In this document: piece by piece, positions 1 to 10,983 of the stretch
Numbering within the stretch: position 1 is the first letter of the stretch
Layout: every line of letters starts with the position of its first letter
NCBI RefSeq assembly: GCF_003576645.1
Contig: NC_044929.1
Location: 19,433,141 to 19,497,140 of the forward strand
Source: Ipomoea triloba
Taxonomy: Eukaryota > Streptophyta > Magnoliopsida > Solanales > Convolvulaceae
DNA length: 64,000 bases
Direction: 5' to 3'
The notes under the pieces: model-generated
What the model was told of the DNA's origin: nothing
What the model saw: the letters and a program-made list of their open reading frames with translations, nothing else
Databases searched by the model: none
Translations under genes and position numbers: made by a program

Positions 1-140
1 GTACACACCAAACTCTCCCCCACCTCCCGTGAAAAAGAAATATCAACTGCTAGTTGTTAACTTTGAAGTTGGGAGTTTGATTCCTAACCTATACAAAAAC
101 TTAAAAATTTTGACAATATAAATCATAATATATTTCACAT
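1..140. repeat. Dispersed repeat family R1, partial copy
   Basis: This is the first of four copies of a repeat recognisable by a GTACACACCAAACTGTCCCC core followed by a CAACGGTTAGTTGTTAAC-like segment. Other copies lie at about 862-1015, 1947-2240 and 3121-3472. The copy is cut by the window edge. No coding potential is seen. Confidence 0.6.
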
Positions 141-169
141 AGCTGCGCATAATGGCTGGAACACGGTTA

Positions 170-296
170 ATACGTATATATATATATATATATATATAAC
201 AAAGCAAACGACGACGTATTGAGAGCTAAAAACCCTTAACCCTAAATACTTTCAGATATTCGGGCTGGTCGGTTGACCAAATTCCTAACCCTACCC

Positions 297-340
<44 letters not shown>
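170..340. repeat. Two TA microsatellites
   Basis: Pure TA runs lie at about 175-198 and 300-340, separated by unique AT-rich sequence. TA runs recur at 4463-4516, 4623-4664, 6420-6442, 8012-8071, 26637-26652 and 56661-56701, and many sit at the edge of a repeat. Confidence 0.85.
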
Positions 341-346
<6 letters not shown>

Positions 347-439
347 CGCGGAGCGGGTCGGTTATCTTAGTTCGGATACGGGTTGGGTCGGTTTTCCCTC
401 TTTCGGTGATCGGGTCGGGCGGGCGGGTTGGGTAGTTCG

Positions 440-815
440 GATCCTGCACACCCCTACCCCACCGCCGAAAAAACATACAAAACCACCACCTCCCACCCCA
501 CCCAACCACACGACCCATAACACAAACTCTAATGAACGCGCAAGCAAGAATCTGGAACAAAAAACTAAAAAAGAATGAAAAAAAAAAAGGAATACCTTTA
601 ACCATCGGAAGAAGACGGCTTCAACCTCTTTGACCGTCCGAGCGAGGAGCCTGCCATAGAACCTTAGACTCGCCTGCACACACGAAAGGGAGAGAGATTA
701 GCCGATGTGTATTGTGTGGAGTGAAGCATTAGAAAACTAAAGGTAAAATATTAAATCTCGGCAAATCTACAAAATTAATAATAATGCACAAAGCTACAGA
801 GAAAATCTCGGTTAT
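440..815. repeat. Dispersed repeat R2, copy 1, with an exon-like segment
   Basis: About 370 bp is similar to 4700-5060. On the minus strand both copies contain a GC-richer stretch with an ATG and an open frame, ending in a plausible GT donor (near 598 here, near 4840 in the other copy), followed by T-rich intron-like DNA. The encoded fragment (about 28 residues, with a VKEVEAV core) is shared by both copies but I do not recognise it. A captured gene fragment inside a non-autonomous transposon is one explanation. Confidence 0.5.
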
Positions 816-861
816 ATGAGAGATGAGAGATTTATTATCCGAAGAGACTTTCTCAGAAAAT

Positions 862-1015
862 AAATGTATGTCTAGCGTGCGGGGTGCGTGCGATGTATGT
901 ATACATGTACACACCAAACTGTCCCCCACCTCCAGTGAAAAAAATCTCAACGGTTAGTTGTTAACTTTGAAGTCGGGATTTTCCCAACTCGTGTAACAAA
1001 AAAAAACATGAGTCG
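862..1015. repeat. Repeat R1, partial copy
   Basis: This copy has the GTACACACCAAACTGTCCCC core and the flanking TGTATGTCTAGCGTGC left end. It lacks the distal half present at 1947-2240 and 3121-3472. Confidence 0.6.
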
Positions 1016-1017
1016 GA

Positions 1018-1235
1018 ATTGGAAAAATATTAAGTTGGGTGTAAAATTTTCAAAATACACATGCCTTAAACGGTTGTTATTGACAAAATAATGAAAATAT
1101 CACAGAATGACAAAATTGGCTAAAGTTCGAAAGACAGAAGAATCGAATTTGATCAAATTGAAAATCAGGGACCACATTCTAATAATTGAGAGACCAAGAG
1201 TGTGATTTCACCTTCTAGAAATTATATTGGAATTT
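1018..1235. repeat. Dispersed repeat R3, copy 1
   Basis: About 215 bp matches 4118-4331 with scattered substitutions and short indels. R3 and R2 occur in both places, R2 first then R3 here and in the opposite order at 4.1-5.1 kb. They may be parts of one larger, rearranged element. Confidence 0.55.
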
Positions 1236-1946
1236 AATTGAACCCTACTGAACAAACACCCAAAATCGTAACAAAAAAAAAAAAAAAAAAAAAAAACTGC
1301 CCTGACCCGCCGCACAGCTCAATCCGTCGCTATACACCCCATCACCAATCACCGGCGGTACACATACCACCAATCACCACTGTTTACTCCCGCCCAAATA
1401 CAAAACGATAGAACCCTACTAAATAAACACCCAAAATCGACACCCAAGAAAAAAAAAAAAAGTGCCCAGACCTGCGGCACAGCTCAACCCGCCGCCATAC
1501 ACCCACTCACCGCTCTCCGCCGGTACACAAACCACCAATCACCGCCGCAACCCCTCGCCCATACACAAAACCAGAACACCCACAAACCCACGAAAATAAA
1601 AAATACCTGGACCAACGCCAGACGAACTCCGCCTAAGGCGCTTCGATTGCCATGATGTAAAACCAGCCATGGAGTATCTCTCGGCATGCGCGGAGGTATA
1701 CGACAGCGGCTGGGAAGAAAAATAAAAATAAGACTACGGCCGGGAAGATTGTACACCAAACAAATAAAGGAAACAAATAAAATTAACACCTAAATTAAAA
1801 TGGTAATAAATACATTAAATAGCAGAAGACTATGCAACCCTTTCGCATACCATAATTACCCACAATAATATTAAAATCCCATCAAATCTGTACCATTACA
1901 AAAAGACAATAGATGATCATGATTTAATCTCATAATCTCATTAAAA
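1236..1946. other. Gene-poor stretch with an exon-like block
   Basis: The stretch holds two related CCGCCGC-type blocks (about 1300-1400 and 1470-1560) separated by poly(A). A minus-strand exon-like segment at about 1607-1700 contains ATGs and ends in a GTATTT donor. I recognise no protein. Confidence 0.35.
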
Positions 1947-2240
1947 AAATAAATGTATGTCTAGCGTGCATGGTACGTGCGGTGTATGTATGCATGTACA
2001 CACCAAATTGTCTCCCACCTTTCGTGAAAAAAAAATCTCAACAACTAGTTTTAACTTATATGATGAGAGTTTAATTCCTAACCTATACAAAAATTTACAA
2101 ATTTTAACAATATAAATTTTAAAAAAAAATAAATTAAAGGAACTGGCTCGTATAACCCGTTAACTCGTCCAATACATGTCAGGTCCGCCCATCCTGTTTT
2201 TGGATGAACCCGGACGGGCCAACCCGTTTTGACAGCCCTA
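1947..2240. repeat. Repeat R1, fuller copy with hAT-like end
   Basis: R1 continues to a terminus reading CCCGTTTTGACAGCCCTA, which resembles ends of non-autonomous hAT elements (the rule CAGGGCTGTCAAAACGGG read in reverse). The copy at 3121-3472 ends the same way. I did not find a clear 8-bp target duplication. Confidence 0.5.
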
Positions 2241-3120
2241 CGACCACTAACTTCAAAAATGTTTAACTTCAAATTCATCTATATTAACTTCAATACAGCC
2301 ACTTCGTGAGACTAGATGAATCTCCAAAAGTTGAATTTCTTTTGAGAAAATTTTCCATAACTGAACGAATAAAATAATATCATATCATAAACTAAACAAA
2401 TTCACATTCTGAATTCTGACATTCACATTCACTGATTCACAACATCACAAATTGGATAATTTAAAAGCTAAATTCACAAAATCACAAGCTAATATAAAAG
2501 TCTAAAATCAATACCATTTACCAATAACTCTAACAATAAGGACAAATTAATTCTGCATTTTTTCCAATATGCCCTACGGCCATACCTGATACTAAACTGG
2601 CAATTAGCAAACTACTCACTGGCTCACTGCTCACAGGAATCACAAACTCACAACTCACATTCATAAATCATAATTCATAAACAAATTCAAGTATTCAACA
2701 AAACATATACAAGAAGATTAAAATAAAATTAGAGAAATTAGGGAAATTAGGATTTAGGGCAAAAGTTAAATTAGAGAAATTATGGCAAAATGCGAACCTC
2801 AGAGGAGATAAGAAGCGCTGAGCGGTGTTGCCGGCATTCCTGCTATCCTTCTGACTGGTAAGGCAGCGAGCCGGACTCCGATACTCCATAGTAGAGGTAG
2901 GCAGGGATGAGAGTCGAGAGAAGTAGTGAGTGAGGACGCAACAAGCGAGAGAGCTAGAGAATTTATAGAAGCGACGAGCAGCTCTACGATCTAAAATGTA
3001 AAATAAGAAAATTTAAAAAATTATAGTTATAATACAACCCCAAAACGACGTCATTTTGGGGTTGTATATTTTTGGCAGTGGGGGCAGCTGTCCCCACTGT
3101 CCCCAGATAAGGTTGTGCAT
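2241..3120. other. Intergenic, with a possible minus-strand promoter and exon fragment at 2790-2990
   Basis: AT-rich DNA without a recognisable gene. At about 2800-2890 a GC-richer minus-strand segment has an ATG and an open frame ending in a GGTTCGC-type donor. A TATAAATTC motif lies upstream (about 2960). This could be a captured or degenerate first exon; the product is not recognised. Confidence 0.25.
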
Positions 3121-3472
3121 AAAAGTCTTGCGTGCGTGGTACGTGCGATGTACGTATGCATGTACACACCAAACTGTCCCCCACCTATACTGAAAAAAAA
3201 TCTCAACGGTTAGTTGTTAACTTAAAAGTTGGGAGTTTGGTTCCTAACCTATACAAAAATTTAAAAATTTTAACAATATAATTTTTTTATAAAAAATAAT
3301 AAACGAACTGGCTCGTAAAGCTCGTTTACCCATCTAACACAGGTTGGGTTGGATTTTCCCAACTCATGTAACCCAAAAAAAAAAAAAAAAAAAAAAAAAA
3401 AACACGGGTCGGGTCGGGTCGGCACCTCCCGTCTGGATGAACCCTACGGGCCAGCCCATTTTGACAGCCCTA
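3121..3472. repeat. Repeat R1, long copy
   Basis: This copy carries the R1 core, a 29-bp poly(A) tract, GGGTC repeats and the GACAGCCCTA terminus shared with 1947-2240. Confidence 0.5.
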
Positions 3473-4117
3473 GCCGGTTGTGAAGATTACGAAAGCATAG
3501 AGGAGAAATTTAACAGAAAATGAGGAGAAAATTACCTTAACTAGGAAATTTGTAAATGAGATACCACCTTTGGAATGATTAGAGCAAATTTTCATAGGGA
3601 TTTCCCATAACTTGATTCGATTCTCACCGGAAAAAAGATTGCAAGAAGATTTTTGCGATAGGTTAGGTGCTGATCGAGAACAAGCTAGTTTGGTTCTTGC
3701 AGTGGTTGTCGAAGTGGAATGCGAGAAAAGACCTACCTTCAATTCATAATTCAATGCCGCAATTGTAAACGGGAACCCTTGTTCAAGTTGCTCAACAATT
3801 TATCATCATAGATTGTCGTCGGTGCACTCGGTCCTCCCAGTGGTGACGCGATGCCACACAATGGAAGCGAGGCTGAGCAATGCGATGGAGGCGAGGCTAA
3901 ACATTGCGATTGGTTATGAAATTCTTACCTATTGCTTTTACTACTTCATATGATTTGGACATTAGGGGATTCTGATTGTTTGTGAGCTCACTTATATATG
4001 GTATTTATAGATAGAAATAATGAAATGAAAGCCAAAATTACATGTTGACCAAACAAGGTAAAATTAATGGTGAAGTGCAGGCAAAGGCGAGGCTAAGCAT
4101 TGGCACATGAGTGAAGG
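3473..4117. other. Intergenic, no gene supported
   Basis: AT-rich DNA with short spurious frames. A short internal repeat (GAGGCTAA...CATTG) occurs near 3870, 3895 and 4090. Nothing else stands out. Confidence 0.4.
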
Positions 4118-4331
4118 AATTGGGAAAAATATTAAGTGGTGTGTAAAATTTTCAAAATACACATGCCTTAAACGGTTGTTAATGAGAAATATCACAAAAT
4201 GACGAAATTGGATAAAGTTAGAAAGATTGAAGAATCGAATTTGTTCAAATTGAAAATCAGGGACTACATTCTAATAATTGAGAAACCAAGAGCGTGATTT
4301 CACCTTCTATAAATTATATTGGAATTTTTAA
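4118..4331. repeat. Repeat R3, copy 2
   Basis: Matches 1018-1235 over about 215 bp; see that entry. Confidence 0.55.
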
Positions 4332-4461
4332 ATATAAAATACAAATGAATTTTATTAAAAAAAAAAAAAAAGGTGACAAGGAACTATTAAGTTAATGTAA
4401 TTTCAACAAGAGGTCTTTTTCTTTCTCTCTCTCTCTCTTTCTTTTTTTTTTTTTTTTTTTT

Positions 4462-4462
<1 letters not shown>

Positions 4463-4519
<57 letters not shown>

Positions 4520-4619
4520 ATAATAAATGAAAAATTATCTTAATGTAGACAAATGGTTATTTAATATCATCTTAATTAAACTTTTACTGTTTATATTAAG
4601 ATAATTTTTCATTTATTAT

Positions 4620-4664
<45 letters not shown>
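4463..4664. mobile_element. Micron-like palindromic element inside a TA microsatellite
   Basis: A 106-bp core (4517-4622) has perfect 28-bp terminal inverted repeats (4517-4544 and 4595-4622) beginning GTCATAATAAATG. It is bounded on both sides by long pure TA tracts. MITE-like elements that insert into TA microsatellites are known from rice as Micron. The family assignment is inference; the palindrome and its TA flanks are directly visible. Confidence 0.65.
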
Positions 4665-4670
<6 letters not shown>

Positions 4671-4699
4671 CAAACGACAAAAAAAAATGACAAACTCAA

Positions 4700-5060
4700 A
4701 AAAACACCCATGAACACCCCTACCTCGTAGCAGGAAAAACATACAAAACCACCCCTCCCAACCAAACGACCCATAACCCAAACCCTAATGAACGCGCAAG
4801 CAAGAAACTGGAACCAAAAACTAAAAAAAAAAAAATGAATACTTTGAACCATCGGAAGACGACGGCTTCAACCTCTTTGACCGTCGGAGCGAGGAGCCTG
4901 CTACGAAACCATAGACTCCCCTGCACACACGGAAGGTAGAGAGAGAGTCGTCGTTGTGTATTGCATGGAGTGAAGAAGTTTACTAAATTAAGGCAAAAAA
5001 CCTCAGCAAATCTACCAAATTAATAATGATGCACAAAGCTACAGAGAAAATCTTGATTAT
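4700..5060. repeat. Dispersed repeat R2, copy 2
   Basis: Similar to 440-815. On the minus strand the exon-like ORF reads from about 4926, with a donor near 4840. Confidence 0.5.
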
Positions 5061-6639
5061 TTCAAAAATAATAATGATGCAAAAAGCTGCCAAATTACTA
5101 AAAAAACCTTTACATATTAAAAAACAGTGCCTAAAACAAATGAAAATGACTTACTCTCAAAAAAAAATTGAAAATGAAAATAAATCCGGACCCTAAACTA
5201 AAATAAAGAATGGTTAAGATTTGATCTCACAATTTCATACAAATAAAGTGATCTCACAAGGAATCTCAATTTCACATGTGAACATAGTTATATATATATA
5301 TATAACAAAGAACCTATTATAATAAACAAACGAGGTAACTACTAGGCATTTAGGTGATTGACCATTTTAAAAAGTTATTATAATATTTCAAAGTATTTCA
5401 AGGCTTCATACCTCGTAATATACATGAACCATACCACAACGCTGCCATTTTTTTTCCTTTTTAATACGTGCATTCTCGTTTCTTTAATCTTGTTTGCTGT
5501 TATGTGTGCATGTGTGCATTTATCTATGTGCACTTCACAGTAGTACAGCGTGCACCTCACTGGATTGAGGGGTGTATGACCATATCAGTCTAGACCCTCG
5601 TGCACATTAGGGGAAGTCGTAATTTCACCTTCATTTAACAAAAAAAAAAAAACAAACAAACAAACAAAAGTGTTCATACCTTTTCCACCTCAGATGCATG
5701 CTCTGCCTCTCCGTCCTACAATCTGCTGTTTTTTCCTACTACCCCGTGCCTCACCAGTAACCTCCAATCACCGCCGTTAAATAAAGCAAATGTTTGTAGT
5801 TTACAAATTTAGGGAGATGTTTAAGCGGTACTTTAGGATCGCATACCGGATTTGGGGAAAAACTCTAAAGGCGGTATTTTAGGATAGCAAACCCTAGTTT
5901 CATCCCCCTAATGCACACCCAGCCGCGAAACAGTGTGAAACCCTCGCAACCATGCCGAGTTCGGAACCGGTGTGCGATTTCTGACCGCCAGAACCCTATC
6001 CCTCTATCCGATTTTCCCTTCGCAATTGCTACTGGACACAAAAATAATGAAAATCTTAACATACCTCTGCTTTCTGGTCGCGACTTTGCACATTGTTGTC
6101 GCTTTTCCCGGCGTCGCGAACTAGCCATGCGTCATCGCCGTTCTCCGTAGCAAGATGCCGTGTACAGGTGGGGAGCGTGGGTACGGAATCGTCGGTATTG
6201 GAATAGTGACAGACTTTGTTTCCTAAGTTTTCTCACTTACATTGCACACATTTTTACTACTTTACCCTTAGGTAGCCTTTTTTTCCTTCAGACTTACCCT
6301 TTTTACGTTAAACAATCTAAATTATTTAACGCAATCTTAACCCTTCATTTTTTGGATCCTATGGTTAATATTATGTCTTAGTTCTCACCTATAAGGGTTG
6401 TCTCATACGAAGTCTACCCTATATATATATATATATATATATTTGTTTATGTTCAAATTTGAACCTACCTTATTGTGTGAACCTGAGAACATGTGCACCT
6501 CTTGATGTTGCATCATCCAACGGCCCAAAACATGGTGCACAGAAAAAGTCAAACTACGGCGTTGTGCACAATGTGTGTGCATTGTGTTTGCATTGCACTT
6601 GTCCACTGTTGTGGGCACGGGAATCAATAATTGACTATT
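5061..6639. other. Gene-poor stretch with an exon-like minus-strand segment at about 6066-6128
   Basis: Mostly AT-rich DNA, with a TA run at 6420-6442 and TGTGCA-rich sequence at 5490-5620 and 6530-6610. A minus-strand segment starting at 6128 opens with MASSRRREKRQQ and reaches a GTATGTT donor after about 21 codons, as a first exon would. No downstream exon of a known family was recognised. Confidence 0.25.
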
Positions 6640-7376
6640 GGAATATTTTAGAATAATTAGTTTTATTAATTAATTAGGAATGTTAGAATTATTTTATATT
6701 TAGTTTGTTAGAATTATATTAATTTTCATATTTATCTTAGTTTGTTGGTTAGAATTAGTTTATCCTATGTTTAATAATTATCTCGTTCATGTGGTTGTAA
6801 TCAGTTTGTTAATGGCTATTTAAGGCCATTACATGCTAAATCATATATACATTTAGAGAATTTTTGAGATAGAAAACTGAGTGTTTTCTGGAACTCGAAA
6901 TGAGTTCGGCCGTGATGAGTGGATCATGGCAAACCTGACTTATCAAGGAAATTACCATCCTTGTGGTGTCATCCCCGGTTTTTATCGTTCTACAACCGGA
7001 CATGGCAAACCGCTATACATCAAAATCCAAAAACAGCCCTTTACCCAACCTAAATTAAACCTACAAATTGATCACACCAAGCCTAATAATCATTCTAAAA
7101 AAATCCTTTTTAAATTAGAGTGTGAAGAGAAGATCGGGCCAACCAGGTTCACATCATTTGGTATTAGAGTCAGTAGCATATAACTCCTTTGAGGACAACT
7201 ATGAGGATGACAAAAAAAATAGTCCTTTGATCTTGGAGGGTCCAATGACGAGAGCAAAGGCGCAGATATTTCATGAAGCTATGAGTGTCCTTATTAAAGG
7301 AGTAAGTCAAGCTAATCAAAAATATGAAGATGGAGTTGAGTTGAAGGTGGTCCATCTGATTCAAGGCAGAATTTGA
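6640..7376 (+). mobile_element. Decayed LTR-retrotransposon 5' region (LTR-like, PBS, gag fragment)
   Basis: An AT-rich LTR-like stretch (about 6640-7148) is followed at 7149-7160 by TGGTATTAGAGT. This resembles the usual plant primer-binding site TGGTATCAGAGC, complementary to initiator tRNA-Met. Just downstream is an open frame (to 7376) containing GPMTRAKAQ, a motif often seen near the gag C terminus of plant LTR elements. No protease or polymerase follows and no matching 3' LTR is in the window, so this is a truncated remnant. Confidence 0.5.
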
Positions 7377-7688
7377 AGAATAAAATTGAGTGGGGATTTA
7401 TACCTTATAAATCAACACTTGGAGTATTTTTTTCATGCAAATAAAAGTTTGAGATTATTTGGTCCGTATTTATGTTATTCAATTTGTAAAGTCCAAATAA
7501 GTTTATAAATCCTAAATTCTAATGGCGTCTAACTCTTATCTCCATCCTTGGAGTGGCGAGACTTTGCACCACCACACTCCGACCTTTACTTCCATCACCC
7601 AACCATTCTTCCTTCTTAGCCAGAGCCCACAACATCCACTACTCTAGCTAGATAAATGGCTAAGATTGATTCTCAGGTTCACATGTTA
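7377..7688. other. Intergenic, nothing supported
   Basis: AT-rich sequence without a recognisable gene or repeat boundary. Confidence 0.4.
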
Positions 7689-8007
7689 ATATAGGTTGGT
7701 TGTTAACGAACCGAACATAAATGAACAGATTTTTTTTGTGTTCGTTTGTTAAGATTTTTGGAGTGTTTGTGTTAGTTTGTTAAGCGTTCATTAGTGTTTA
7801 TTAACATTCGCGAACACGTTCACGAACGTGTTCATTAACGTTAACAAACACGTTCACGAACATGTTCGTTAATATTACGAACACGTTCGCGAACATGTTC
7901 GTTCACCTTCTTAATAACCAAACACATGTTCATGCTCATGATCACAATTCGTTCGTGAACAAAGAATAATCTATGTTTACAAACAATAATCAAACAAACA
8001 ACAAAAC

Positions 8008-8074
<67 letters not shown>

Positions 8075-8300
8075 TGTTCTTGAACATGTTCGTAAACATT
8101 ATTAAACGAATATTAAACAAGATTGCTCGTGAACATTTTTAACCGAACACAAACAAGCTTGTTCACGAGCTCTTAGCAATTGAGTCTACAACTGTTCAGA
8201 CTTTGTTCGTTTATGAACCGAGCTCTAAAATTTGTTTATTTATGTTCGTTTACCTTAATAAACAAACGTTTATCGAACACGAACTCAAGTAGTTACCGAA
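7689..8300. repeat. GTTCG-palindrome repeat with central TA microsatellite
   Basis: The region carries many copies of a 10-bp palindrome of the form GAACRYGTTC (for example at about 7807-7905) and related GTTCGTGAAC words. The flanks are rich in GTTCGTTT and AACGAAC. A pure TA run occupies 8012-8071. The overall inverted symmetry suggests a foldback or hAT-type non-autonomous element. I could not fix its ends or a target duplication. Confidence 0.45.
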
Positions 8301-8570
8301 AGTTCTCACACACACACACCTTTTCTAGAAAACCAATAAGTTTAGTAGTAAGCCCCTCCCCCACCCCCACCCCCTCCCCTCATCCCATCCCCGCTCCTCT
8401 GCCTAGGAAAGAACTTGATCAAATTAAAAACTCACCAATGAGTTTGCTCTTAGAGCATCCCATCCGGGATATTGCTTAACCAAGTCTCCTTATTTCTCTT
8501 CTAGCGTATTCACATGCCTACAGTACTTTCAATTCACTTAAAACAAAAAAGTTGATCATCATATTATTAT

Positions 8571-9450
8571 TGTTTTCTTTACGTCCATACAATTTTAACT
8601 CACTTTCAAATAACGATATAATAATAATAGAAAATTTATTGTTGATTATCATGGAAACTTTTTGTACGTGGTACTATATCCCAAAATGAATGGTAAATGT
8701 ACTGAATTTGTGCCAAATGTCCCCCACAATACCTGGTACAAACTCAATATGTTCTAAAAATTTTAAACCTTGCACTAGATACAAGAAGTACAATGCTAAT
8801 TGATACCATACTCTTTCCATCTATAATAATAATAATAACAACAACAACAATAATAATACCATTTTAAAATTTGGGCCCACTCACCTAACACTTTGCTTGG
8901 CATTGGTTCTAATTATTAAGAGCATTCTCGTTAGGCATAGTTTTTGAGGATTTTTTTTAGTGGTGACTATGAAAGAGAACATATGAGAGACAAGGGAAAG
9001 AAAGAAAAAAACAAAGGAAATAACGCGTCCAACGGACGCGTGGAGTGCATGTGCACTAGGGAACTTCTTTGTTTTTTTTTTGTGGGGCCCACTATTTCTA
9101 CAAAAACCAAGCATCTCCTGCAAAGACCTTAGACACACTCTCTCCTATTTCTCTCTCCTCCACGTATGCTTTAAAACTTGCAAAAACATTCCAAAATCCA
9201 CTATTGTGGATGCTTTAATAGGTAAAAGTATATTTGAAAGTCTTGCAAGCTCAAGTGGATAAAAAAAAAATGACAATGCCACGTATGATTACAATTTCAT
9301 TCGTTTCATGGATGAACACAATCTTAGATGGGCAATATCTGGATCTTGTTGGCAACTACAAATAAATAAGTAAAGCACATCGAAAGAGTTCAGGCACGCA
9401 ACACCACTGGACATGCCTTTCACACGTTTATTGGGCTCTCAAAAAGTGTG

Positions 9451-9497
<47 letters not shown>

Positions 9498-9701
9498 AGT
9501 TTGTTTATATATGAAATAGACAATGTAGCTAGATGACAAATATTTAACAACTATTGAGGATTTACAAGATTCAAATACAAGCCAATTACGAGAGAGAACA
9601 ATGTCCTGACATAATAAATACTCCCTCCATTCCATGTGTCTGGTTCAGTTAACGAGGCTTGATTGAAGTTATTTTTAATTCATTTTTTTATAATATTAAA
9701 A
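8571..9701. repeat. Local repeat unit A, copy 1
   Basis: About 1.13 kb is repeated nearly identically, directly downstream at 9702-10815, and its last 200 bp again at 13672-13873. The unit holds a trinucleotide microsatellite, a Tourist-like MITE, a GT/poly(T) tract and the left part of a Stowaway MITE. The copies differ mainly by one-base homopolymer indels. Confidence 0.85.
8920..9215. mobile_element. Tourist-like MITE, copy in unit A1
   Basis: The element begins GAGCATTC and ends GGATGCTT, a near-inverted pair, with TAA on both sides, as expected for PIF/Harbinger (Tourist) elements. The interior resembles 51557-52045, including a GTGGGGCCCACTATT / GTGAGGCTCACTATT block. Confidence 0.6.
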
Positions 9702-10574
9702 TTGTTTTCTTTACGTCCATACAATTTTAACTCACTTTCAAATAACGATATAATAATAATAGAAAATTTATTGTTGATTATCATGGAAACTTTTTGTACG
9801 TGGTACTATATCCCAAAATGAATGGTAAATGTACTGAATTTGTGCCAAATGTCCCCCACAATACCTGGTACAAACTCAATATGTTCTAAAATTTTAAACC
9901 TGCACTAGATACAAGAAGTACAATGCTAATTGATACCATACTCTTTCCATCTATAATAATAATAATAACAACAACAACAATAATAATACCATTTTAAAAT
10001 TTGGGCCCACTCACCTAACACTTGCTTGGCATTGGTTCTAATTATTAAGAGCATTCTCGTTAGGCATAGTTTTTGAGGATTTTTTTTAGTGGTGACTATG
10101 AAAGAGAACATATGAGAGACAAGGGAAAGAAAGAAAAAAACAAAGGAAATAACGCGTCCAACGGACGCGTGGAGTGCATGTGCACTAGGGAACTTCTTTG
10201 TTTTTTTTTGTGGGCCCACTATTTCTACAAAAACCAAGCATCTCCTGCAAAGACCTTAGACACACTCTCTCCTATTTCTCTCTCCTCCACGTATGCTTTA
10301 AAACTTGCAAAAACATTCCAAAATCCACTATTGTGGATGCTTTAATAGGTAAAAGTATATTTGAAAGTCTTGCAAGCTCAAGTGGATAAAAAAAAATGAC
10401 AATGCCACGTATGATTACAATTTCATTCGTTTCATGGATGAACACAATCTTAGATGGGCAATATCTGGATCTTGTTGGCAACTACAAATAAATAAGTAAA
10501 GCACATCGAAAGAGTTCAGGCACGCAACACCACTGGACATGCCTTTCACACGTTTATTGGGCTCTCAAAAAGTG

Positions 10575-10605
<31 letters not shown>

Positions 10606-10815
10606 TTTTTTTTTTTGAGTTTGTTTATATATGAAATAGACAATGTAGCTAGATGACAAATATTTAACAACTATTGAGGATTTACAAGATTCAAATACAA
10701 GCCAATTACGAGAGAGAACAATGTCCTGACATAATAAATACTCCTCCATTCCATGTGTCTGGTTCAGTTAACGAGGCTTGATTGAAGTTATTTTTAATTC
10801 ATTTTTTTATAATAT
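9702..10815. repeat. Local repeat unit A, copy 2
   Basis: Head-to-tail copy of 8571-9701. It continues directly into unit B and contains a second Tourist-like MITE at 10049-10342. Confidence 0.85.
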
Positions 10816-10983
10816 TAAATTTAGTATTAATATACAAAATTTATATATTTAGAAACTAAACTAAAAGTATTATTAAAACACAAAAAATCAAATTTAAAAC
10901 AATTAAAAAATAATAATAAAAAATAAACAAAGAAAAAGAGTTGGTTTGACCAATGAATATTAAGTAGGATGGGACAGAAGGAG
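10741..10983. mobile_element. Stowaway-like MITE spanning the A/B junction
   Basis: A 243-bp element with ends CTCCTCCATTCCATG and ATGGGACAGAAGGAG, flanked by TA on both sides: the Stowaway (Tc1/mariner) pattern. An equivalent full copy lies at 13797-14042. In unit A1 the element is cut near 9701. A followed by B is therefore the ancestral order. Confidence 0.7.

Noticed and set aside
225..300. AACCCTAAA-like words resembling telomere repeats
   Set aside because: Only isolated, imperfect copies and no array.
291..679. Phe/Tyr-rich frames over TA runs
   Set aside because: Microsatellite translation (YIYIYI) plus repeat DNA; no family features beyond the exon-like segment noted.
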